A program made the position numbers and the translations under genes. Below the pieces are notes generated by a model. It was given only the letters and a program-made list of their open reading frames with translations. It did no database searches and was not told the origin of the DNA. Of a stretch of DNA of 5,303 nucleotides, positions 1 through 4,256 are shown one piece after another; positions within the stretch are counted from its first letter, which is position 1; the number at the start of each line of letters is the position of its first letter. This stretch comes from Hyphomicrobiales bacterium (GTDB lineage Bacteria; Pseudomonadota; Alphaproteobacteria; Rhizobiales; Kaistiaceae): NCBI GenBank assembly GCA_017305815.1, contig JAFKJZ010000246.1:1-5303 (forward strand), read 5' to 3'.

Positions 1-68
1 CCCCGGCCCAGTCCGAGGTCGGCGCGACCAGCAACGCGGTCAAGGCGGGCCTGAACTACAAGTTCTAG
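1..68 (+). CDS. C-terminal end of an outer-membrane beta-barrel protein (partial)
   Basis: This is the last 21 codons of a gene that begins before the window; the reading frame starts at position 3 and the stop is TAG at 66-68. The peptide ends in NAVKAGLNYKF. That is a typical final beta-strand of an outer-membrane barrel: alternating hydrophobic residues, a penultimate aromatic/basic stretch and the terminal phenylalanine recognised by the BAM assembly machinery. In Hyphomicrobiales this ending is common in Omp25/Omp31-like OmpA-type barrels ('outer membrane beta-barrel protein'), and porins can end similarly. The exact family cannot be told from 21 residues. The call as a genuine gene end rests on the motif and on the absence of other coding sequence before the hairpins at 110-196. 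Confidence 0.6.
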   Translation, partial: PAQSEVGATSNAVKAGLNYKF

Positions 69-109
69 GCGGTTCGCCGTACAGGGCTTGCCTGGGGCGG
101 CCTGACCTT

Positions 110-131
110 CACCTCTCCCCTGGGAGAGGTG
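110..131. repeat. REP-like palindrome (CCTCTCCC/GGGAGAGG type)
   Basis: This is a near-perfect palindrome with 10-nt arms, CACCTCTCCC (110-119) and GGGAGAGGTG (122-131), around a 2-nt centre. It can fold as a tight hairpin 42 nt after the stop of the outer-membrane protein gene. Intergenic CCTCTCCC...GGGAGAGG palindromes are a recurrent repeat type in GC-rich proteobacterial genomes, so a dispersed REP-like element is the most likely identity. It has no T-run on the + side, so it is not a classical intrinsic terminator, though it could protect the upstream mRNA 3' end. Copy number elsewhere in this genome cannot be seen here. Confidence 0.55.
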
Positions 132-171
132 AGCATCTGGCAACCCACCCTCTGGTCCTCTGGCGAGAAAA

Positions 172-196
172 AAAGGCCCGGTCATGCCGGGCCTTT
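172..196 (-). terminator. Rho-independent terminator of the aldo/keto reductase gene
   Basis: A hairpin with 10-nt arms AAAGGCCCGG (172-181) and CCGGGCCTTT (187-196) and a 5-nt loop lies 19 nt past the reductase stop codon. Read on the minus strand, the GC-rich stem runs into seven consecutive T (168-174), the classical intrinsic terminator form. On the plus strand only TTTGTC follows, so it may work more weakly there for the outer-membrane protein transcript arriving from the left. Confidence 0.85.
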
Positions 197-215
197 GTCA
201 TGTCGGGCCGTTGCC

Positions 216-1277
216 TCAGCCGTTCACATAGGGCTGCAGGAAGGCGAGGTCGGCGGCGCCGAGGCGGTCCTTGGCGGCGGCGACCTGGTGCCAGTAGGGA
301 TAGTTCAGCGGCAGCTGGCTGACCTTGTCGAGCCGGGCGCGCTCTTCGGCCGAAAGCTTCAGATCGGCGGCGGCGAGGTTGTCCTTGAACTGCGCGTCGG
401 TGCGGCCGCCGATGATCACCGAGGTGACGCCGGGCCGGCCGAGCAGCCAGGCGAGCGCCACCTGGGCGCCGGAGACGCCGCGCGCGTCCGCGATCGAAAC
501 CAGCTCGTCGACGATGTCCCAGAGGCGATCCCAGTCGTGGATCGGCGGCTCGGTCCAGCCCTGCGACAGGCGGCTGTCCTTCGGGGTTTCCTTGTTGCGG
601 CGATGCTTGCCCGAGAGCAGGCCGCCGGCGATCGGGCTCCAGACCAGGATGCCGAGCTTCTGGTCGATGGTGATCGGCACCAGCTCCTGCTCGGCCTCGC
701 GCGCCTGCAGCGTGTAGTGGATCTGCTGCGAGATGAAGGGGATGCGGTTGTCGCGGCGGGCGATCTCCATCGCCTTCATGATGTGCCAGCCGGAATAGTT
801 GGAGCAGCCGATGTAGCGCACCTTGCCCTGGCGGACGAGGCTGTCGAGCGCTTCCAGCGTCTCCTCCAGCGGCGTCACGCCGTCCCACTGGTGCACCTGG
901 TAGAGGTCGATGACGTCGGTCTTCAGCCGCTTGAGGCTCGCCTCGCATTCGCGGATCAGGTGATAGCGCGACAGGCCGCGATTGTTGGGGCCGTCGCCGG
1001 TCGGGAAGCGCGCCTTGGTGGCGATCAGGACGTCGTTCTTGCGCTTGCCGCCGAGCGCGTCGCCGATGATCGCCTCGCAGTCGCCGGCCGAATAGACATT
1101 GGCGGTGTCGAGCAGGTTGACGCCGGCGTCGATCACCATGTCGATCTGGCGGCGTGCCTCGCCGACATCGGTGATGTTGCCGACCTTGGAGAAGTCACCC
1201 TTGGCGCCGAAGGTCATGGTGCCCATGGTGAGCACCGAGACCTTCAGTCCCGAATTGCCGAGTTGCCGATATTCCAT
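216..1277 (-). CDS. Aldo/keto reductase, NADP-dependent
   Basis: This is a 353-residue single-domain (beta/alpha)8 oxidoreductase that would reduce aldehydes or ketones with NADPH in the cytoplasm. The full AKR catalytic tetrad is visible: Asp57 and Tyr62 (LLDTANVYS), Lys88 (IATK) and His129 (LYQVH). The N-terminus MEYRQLGNSGLKVS and the late cofactor motif IIGGRTDAQFKDN (about 288-300; basic residue Arg292, Gln296, Asn300) are typical of the bacterial YajO/IolS-like AKR branch. The natural substrate cannot be deduced. The ATG at 1277-1275 is preceded by GGGAG (1284-1288) with 6-nt spacing, which supports this start. It lies downstream of the dehydrogenase gene on the same strand, separated by 104 bp holding an operator-like inverted repeat, so it may be cotranscribed or have its own promoter. 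A strong terminator follows it. Length and motifs look intact. Confidence 0.95.
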   Translation of the reverse strand: MEYRQLGNSGLKVSVLTMGTMTFGAKGDFSKVGNITDVGEARRQIDMVIDAGVNLLDTANVYSAGDCEAIIGDALGGKRKNDVLIATKARFPTGDGPNNRGLSRYHLIRECEASLKRLKTDVIDLYQVHQWDGVTPLEETLEALDSLVRQGKVRYIGCSNYSGWHIMKAMEIARRDNRIPFISQQIHYTLQAREAEQELVPITIDQKLGILVWSPIAGGLLSGKHRRNKETPKDSRLSQGWTEPPIHDWDRLWDIVDELVSIADARGVSGAQVALAWLLGRPGVTSVIIGGRTDAQFKDNLAAADLKLSAEERARLDKVSQLPLNYPYWHQVAAAKDRLGAADLAFLQPYVNG

Positions 1278-1315
1278 CGTCCGCTCCCATTGTCGTTGCG
1301 GTGATTCCGCTGAAG

Positions 1316-1354
1316 TTTGACAGCACCGTCCTGCATTCGGACAGCGCTGTCAAA
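1316..1354. promoter_or_regulatory. Operator-like inverted repeat upstream of the aldo/keto reductase gene
   Basis: A perfect 9-bp inverted repeat, TTTGACAGC (1316-1324) and GCTGTCAAA (1346-1354), lies 39 bp before the reductase start codon. The right arm is also part of a 12-bp perfect palindrome, GACAGCGCTGTC (1340-1351). The 14-mer GGACAGCGCTGTCA (1339-1352) fits the LacI-family operator pattern TGnnAnCGnTnnCA with one mismatch, and the left copy is a degenerate version (TGACAGCACCGTCC). On the minus strand the right arm contains TTGACA (1348-1353), which could be a -35 element, although I see no convincing -10 at the usual spacing. A sugar-responsive repressor site is inferred, not shown. 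Confidence 0.5.
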
Positions 1355-1381
1355 GCGGGAAAGGACGATCGCGGCGGCGCG

Positions 1382-2392
1382 TCAGACGGCGATGAGCGCC
1401 TTGATCAGGCCGCGCTTGTCGTGGCTCCAGACCGGCATGTCGGTCACGAGCCTGTCGAGCGTCGTGCTGTGCGTCGCCAGCGCGTCGAGCGGCACCTTGC
1501 CCGCCTTGATCGAGGCGACGACATGCTCGAAATCGACCTTGGTGGCGTTGCGGCTGCCGATCAGCATCATCTCGCGCTTGTGGAACTCCGGATCCGAGAA
1601 CGAGATCCGGTCCTTGACGATCGAGACGAGGACGTAGGCGCCGCCATGCGCGACGAGGGCGAAGCCCGCCTCGATCGCCTGCGCGTTGCCGGTGGCGTCA
1701 TAGACGACGTCGAAGCCGTCGCCGCCGGTCGCGTCCATCAGGGTCTTCTGCGCGTCCGGGCCGGTCAGCGCCGTATTCGGGAAGCCGAGCGTGTCGCGGG
1801 CGAAGGCGAGGCGCTCCTCGCTCGAATCGAGCAGCGTCACCTCGAGCCCGGCGATGCGGGCGAAGATCGCCACGCCGAGGCCGATCGGGCCGACGCCGAC
1901 GACGAGCGCGCGGCCGCCTTCCGGCTGCGAGCGGCGGACGGCATGCGCGCCGATCGCCAGGAACTCGACCATCGCCGCGTCGCGCAGCGACAGGCCCTCG
2001 GCCGGGTAGAGATTGCCTTCCGGCATCACGATCTTCTCGGCCATGCCGCCATCGGTGTGGACGCCGAGCACCTGGATCGAGGTGCAGCAGTTCGGCTTGC
2101 CCTTGCGGCAGGCGACGCAATGGCCGCAGGCGATGTAGGGATTGACGACGACCGGCGTGCCGACCTGGAGCGCGACGCCGGGGCCGACGGCCGAGACGAC
2201 GCCCGAGAGCTCATGGCCCATGACGCGCGGATATTCGAGGAAGGGGTGCTTGCCTTCGAAGATGTGATAGTCGGTGCCGCAGATGCCGACATGCTTGATG
2301 TCGACCGTGGCCCAACCGGCGGCAGGCGCTTCCGGGTCGGGCCGCTCGACGAATTCCAGCCGCCCCGGTTCCACGCAGATCACGCTTTTCAT
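1382..2392 (-). CDS. Zinc-dependent alcohol dehydrogenase, RspB/LgoD-like (sugar-acid dehydrogenase type)
   Basis: This is a 336-residue medium-chain dehydrogenase with an N-terminal GroES-like catalytic domain and a Rossmann fold. The catalytic zinc ligands are Cys38 (VGICGTDYH), His60-Glu61 (GHE) and probably Glu143. The structural zinc cysteines are Cys89, Cys92, Cys95 and Cys103. The nucleotide motif GVGPIG (166-171) is followed by Asp189 at the end of the next strand, which favours NAD+ over NADP+. The SDPEFHKRE stretch (266-274) and the following GSRNAT resemble RspB/LgoD proteins, which oxidise L-galactonate, L-gulonate or similar polyols. The precise substrate is uncertain. The frame stays open upstream to 2581, but the protein family begins at ATG 2392, preceded by AGAGGA, while the 63 extra codons look non-coding. 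It is divergent from dps and upstream of the aldo/keto reductase, suggesting carbohydrate catabolism. Confidence 0.92.
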   Translation of the reverse strand: MKSVICVEPGRLEFVERPDPEAPAAGWATVDIKHVGICGTDYHIFEGKHPFLEYPRVMGHELSGVVSAVGPGVALQVGTPVVVNPYIACGHCVACRKGKPNCCTSIQVLGVHTDGGMAEKIVMPEGNLYPAEGLSLRDAAMVEFLAIGAHAVRRSQPEGGRALVVGVGPIGLGVAIFARIAGLEVTLLDSSEERLAFARDTLGFPNTALTGPDAQKTLMDATGGDGFDVVYDATGNAQAIEAGFALVAHGGAYVLVSIVKDRISFSDPEFHKREMMLIGSRNATKVDFEHVVASIKAGKVPLDALATHSTTLDRLVTDMPVWSHDKRGLIKALIAV

Positions 2393-2396
2393 GAAG

Positions 2397-2402
2397 TCCT
2401 CT
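2397..2402 (-). promoter_or_regulatory. Ribosome binding site deciding the dehydrogenase start
   Basis: AGAGGA on the minus strand lies 4 nt before the ATG at 2392-2390. It favours this start over in-frame starts as far upstream as 2581, which would add a low-complexity extension not found in the family. Confidence 0.7.
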
Positions 2403-2404
2403 TC

Positions 2405-2429
2405 GACATCGTCCCCAGTCACGATGGTC
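2405..2429. promoter_or_regulatory. Inverted repeat in the dehydrogenase leader
   Basis: CATCGT (2407-2412) and ACGATG (2421-2426) form a 6-bp inverted repeat with 8-nt spacing. Allowing one bulged base, the pairing extends to GAC/GTC at the outer ends (2405-2429). It starts 12 bp upstream of the dehydrogenase start codon and just upstream of its ribosome binding site. It could be an mRNA hairpin or a regulator site, or chance. Confidence 0.25.
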
Positions 2430-2624
2430 CTAGAGCTTTTCCGGGCCGCAGGGAAACGGGGAAACGCGCCGGCATCGCTTCCGGCCGCATTTTTCCGCGC
2501 TTGCACCGCTTGCCCGGAACGAATGGTGGGATTGCAACCACTGCGCTTCCCGCCTGCGTTGTTCGCGCGTATCGTCCGCAACGCGATCTCCCGGGCCGGA
2601 CGGCGAGCCGGGCCGCTCGTGGGA

Positions 2625-2663
2625 TCGATATCGACACGAAAGCATTGTCCGAAGTTAGTTTCG
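2625..2663. promoter_or_regulatory. Palindromes upstream of dps (possible regulatory region)
   Basis: The intergenic region between the divergent dehydrogenase and dps genes (2393-2685, 293 bp) has no gene. Near dps it holds the perfect 10-bp palindrome TCGATATCGA (2625-2634), then a CGAAA...TTTCG inverted repeat (2637-2641 and 2659-2663). No clear -35/-10 pair and no GGAAC-N16/17-CGTT (EcfG-type) promoter could be recognised. The dps promoter must lie here, but its exact position is not visible. Confidence 0.3.
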
Positions 2664-2685
2664 TCGATTTGAAAAGGAAAAAGCG

Positions 2686-3168
2686 ATGGCGCCCCTGAAA
2701 TCCTCGATTGACCTGAAGTCCAACACCAAGACCGCCTCGATCGAGCTGCTGAATGCCGTGCTGGCGGAAGGCATCGATCTCGCCCTGGTGACCAAGCAGG
2801 CGCACTGGAACCTGAAGGGTCTGCAGTTCATCGCCATTCACGAGATGCTCGACACGTTCCGCGCCGATCTCGACGACCATGTCGACACGGTGGCCGAACG
2901 CGTGGCGCAGCTCGGCGGCTTCGCGCTCGGCACCGTCCAGGCGGTCGCCTCGGCAACGAAGCTGAAGCCCTATCCGACCGATATCTCGGCGATCAAGGAT
3001 CACCTGGCGCAGCTGATCGATCACTATGCGCAGGTCGCGAACGAGGTCCGCAAGGGCATCGACAAGGCCGCCGATATCGGCGACGCCGACACCGCAGATA
3101 TCCTGACTGCCTTCTCGCGCAGCCTCGACAAGTCGCTCTGGTTCCTGGAATCGCACCGCGAGGTCTAG
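2686..3168 (+). CDS. dps: DNA protection during starvation protein Dps (ferritin-like)
   Basis: This is a 160-residue Dps, which assembles into 12-mers, oxidises and stores Fe(II) using hydrogen peroxide, and shields DNA in stationary phase or oxidative stress. The ferroxidase residues are all present at the spacing known from E. coli Dps: His40 in KQAHWNLKG, His52, Asp56, Asp67 and Glu71. Lysines at 5, 11 and 15 give a short basic N-terminal tail that could contact DNA. Length is normal and there is no sign of damage. The ATG at 2686 is preceded by AAGGAA (2674-2679), with 7 nt between AGGA and ATG. The gene stands alone: divergent from the dehydrogenase and convergent with the BA14K gene, and it ends at a shared hairpin terminator. 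Confidence 0.97.
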   Translation: MAPLKSSIDLKSNTKTASIELLNAVLAEGIDLALVTKQAHWNLKGLQFIAIHEMLDTFRADLDDHVDTVAERVAQLGGFALGTVQAVASATKLKPYPTDISAIKDHLAQLIDHYAQVANEVRKGIDKAADIGDADTADILTAFSRSLDKSLWFLESHREV

Positions 3169-3219
3169 CCGGCGGCGCGGCCGCGCGATGTTCGCCACGC
3201 CGTCGCCGGCCGCCCAAAA

Positions 3220-3247
3220 ACAAAGCCCGCCAACTGGCGGGCTTTGT
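3220..3247. terminator. Bidirectional intrinsic terminator between dps and the BA14K gene
   Basis: A perfect 12-bp stem, ACAAAGCCCGCC (3220-3231) and GGCGGGCTTTGT (3236-3247), encloses an AACT loop between two convergent genes. On the minus strand the stem continues into TTTGTTTTT, a good U-tract, for the BA14K transcript (stop 23 nt away). On the plus strand CTTTGTCGTCTT follows, a weaker tract for dps (stop 51 nt away). Confidence 0.87.
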
Positions 3248-3270
3248 CGTCTTGAGCCTTTGGTCCCGGC

Positions 3271-3861
3271 CTAGTAGGGCGAGACGCACTGGCGGCGCGG
3301 GCCGCTGTTCGGCTGGAAGGTGTTGTCCGAGGCGCGATAGGACCGATACCGGTTGGCGCACCACTCGTAATGGGCCGAACTGTAGCCGCCGCTGCTGTAG
3401 TTGTAGCTCGGCTGCGTGACCGCGGATCCGACGGCCGCGCCGACGCCGAACGCCGCAAGCGGATACCACCAGCCATTATAGTAGCGATATCCCGGCCGGT
3501 AGTAATTGTAGCCGTGATAGCCGTTCCAATAGCCGGGGCGATAGCCAGGACGATAGCCCGGGTGGCCCGGACGATAACCCGGGTGGCCCGGACGATAGCC
3601 GGGATGGTTTCCGTTCCAGCCCGGTCCGCCGGGGCGGTGGCCCGCGTTGGGCGGACGGCCATGGTGGCCCGACGGCCGCCGACCGCGCTTGATTTCCTTG
3701 TGGCCGCCGCCGTGACGAACCTGGATCAGGTCTTCGTTGGGCTGCGCGCTCACGCCGAGGTCGGGGACGACCAGCGGTGCCGCCTGGATCGGCGCGGATG
3801 CCGAGGCGAAGAAGGCAATGGCCAAGGCGCCACCGCACAGTTTGCCGAGAATCTTGGTCAA
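3271..3861 (-). CDS. BA14K-family secreted/envelope protein with GYRPGHP repeats
   Basis: This is a 196-residue exported protein. Residues 1-27 form a signal peptide: basic start, hydrophobic [12 protein letters not shown], probable cleavage after IQA (27). A Gly/His/Arg/Pro-rich segment (about 50-85) leads into tandem HPGYRPG units (86-106), then a Tyr/Gly/Trp-rich stretch to about 133. A small hydrophobic glycine-rich segment (134-148) could insert in a membrane. The C-terminal 33 residues, [19 protein letters not shown]...RRQCVSPY with Cys168 and Cys192, are the BA14K domain, named after the Brucella abortus 14-kDa immunoreactive, lectin-like protein. Its molecular function is poorly defined; an envelope or carbohydrate-binding role is inferred from the family. 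The start is TTG (3861-3859), supported by AGAGGA 9 nt upstream and by the signal peptide beginning there; no in-frame ATG fits. Confidence 0.9.
   Translation of the reverse strand: MTKILGKLCGGALAIAFFASASAPIQAAPLVVPDLGVSAQPNEDLIQVRHGGGHKEIKRGRRPSGHHGRPPNAGHRPGGPGWNGNHPGYRPGHPGYRPGHPGYRPGYRPGYWNGYHGYNYYRPGYRYYNGWWYPLAAFGVGAAVGSAVTQPSYNYSSGGYSSAHYEWCANRYRSYRASDNTFQPNSGPRRQCVSPY
3539..3613 (-). repeat. In-frame 21-bp tandem repeat encoding HPGYRPG
   Basis: Two adjacent 21-bp units at 3551-3571 and 3572-3592 differ at one base. They are flanked by a diverged copy (3593-3613) and a partial 12-bp copy (3539-3550). The period is seven codons, so copy-number change would keep the frame of the BA14K gene. 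Confidence 0.85.
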
Positions 3862-3870
3862 AGCGATGAA

Positions 3871-3876
3871 TCCTCT
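3871..3876 (-). promoter_or_regulatory. Ribosome binding site supporting the TTG start of the BA14K gene
   Basis: AGAGGA on the minus strand is separated by 9 nt from the TTG at 3861-3859. There is no in-frame ATG or GTG that keeps the signal peptide intact, so this site is the main support for a non-ATG start. Confidence 0.7.
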
Positions 3877-3912
3877 TCTTGAGACAATTGATCGTCTTAA
3901 ACTCTCCAGCGA

Positions 3913-3940
3913 AAATTAGACTTGGCTGATCGATGGTCAA
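3913..3940 (-). promoter_or_regulatory. Probable housekeeping-sigma promoter of the BA14K gene
   Basis: On the minus strand TTGACC (3940-3935) and TAATTT (3918-3913) are separated by 16 bp, close to a sigma70-type promoter. The predicted transcript would start near 3905 and have a leader of roughly 45 nt before the TTG. The surrounding AT-rich stretch (3885-3920) stands out from the GC-rich background. Confidence 0.55.
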
Positions 3941-4247
3941 GCCACCACCGATAAAAATCGCAACTGTCGATCGATGGTGCTGTTGCAGTGCAACGCGTCC
4001 CGTCCCTTGCGTCTATTGCCGGAGGGAACCGAAATCGATTGCGCTCGCGCCGGCGACAACATCCCTCCATGCGCAGGGTGGCGTGGCGAGGGCGGCATGG
4101 CGGCACGGGCGACTCTGTTTCGCCCGTTGAACCGGGACGCGCCACGGCCTATCCATGGCGGGCCGGCGGCCCCTTGCGACGCCACGTCGGGTGCGGCAGC
4201 CCGGCACGACCTGGAACGACACCACGAGACGCGATATGGCGAGCATC
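3941..4247. other. Non-coding region upstream of mutA
   Basis: Open frames here on both strands encode Arg/Pro/Ala-rich peptides without recognisable domains, so I call no gene. Visible elements are: a palindrome GTTGCAgTGCAAC (3982-3994); a second copy of GATCGATGGT (3969-3978), also found at 3928-3937; and a hairpin with 7-bp arms ACGGGCG (4105-4111) and CGCCCGT (4121-4127). A GGAGGGAA stretch (4021-4028) resembles a ribosome binding site but has no ATG or GTG at a suitable distance. No cobalamin riboswitch signature was recognised, although mutA is part of a B12-dependent enzyme. Confidence 0.5.
3982..3994. promoter_or_regulatory. TTGCA-n-TGCAA palindrome upstream of mutA
   Basis: GTTGCA and TGCAAC form a perfect 6-bp inverted repeat around one central base, about 260 bp before mutA. 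It resembles the TTTGCAAA-type sites bound by the RamB/PccR (ScfR) family, which control propionyl-CoA and acyl-CoA genes in some alphaproteobacteria and actinobacteria. The match is partial and the link to mutA is inference. Confidence 0.3.
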
Positions 4248-4251
4248 GAGG
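4248..4251 (+). promoter_or_regulatory. Ribosome binding site favouring mutA start at 4257
   Basis: GAGG lies 5 nt before the ATG at 4257. The in-frame ATG at 4236, which would add seven residues, is preceded only by a GAG triplet, so the downstream start is preferred, though not decisively. Confidence 0.45.
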
Positions 4252-4256
4252 CGGCA

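Noticed and set aside
129..1304. 391-codon open frame on the + strand opposite the aldo/keto reductase
   Set aside because: It encodes a Val/Ala/Asp/Arg-rich sequence with no domain; the opposite strand carries an intact enzyme with its full catalytic tetrad. It is a typical antisense shadow in GC-rich DNA.
2516..2545. EcfG-type general stress promoter (GGAAC at 2516-2520) upstream of dps
   Set aside because: No CGTT at 16-17 bp spacing follows GGAAC, and the site is 166 bp from dps.
2393..2581. N-terminal extension of the dehydrogenase to a start at 2581
   Set aside because: The 63 extra residues have no family counterpart, and the ATG at 2392 has a good ribosome binding site and begins at the normal family start.
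1301..2698. 465-codon open frame on the + strand opposite the zinc dehydrogenase
   Set aside because: Low-complexity Asp/Arg/Ala-rich translation, no motifs, and it overlaps the dps start; the minus-strand dehydrogenase has all zinc ligands and a ribosome binding site.
2419..3198. 259-codon minus-strand frame opposite dps
   Set aside because: Antisense shadow of a gene with clear ferroxidase residues; the translation has no recognisable domain.
3539..3613. CRISPR-like array
   Set aside because: The repeats are contiguous 21-bp units without spacers, in frame within a protein-coding gene.
3941..4235. Cobalamin riboswitch upstream of mutA
   Set aside because: Considered because the enzyme uses B12, but I could not find the conserved B12-box sequence or a matching fold by eye. 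A covariance-model search would be decisive.
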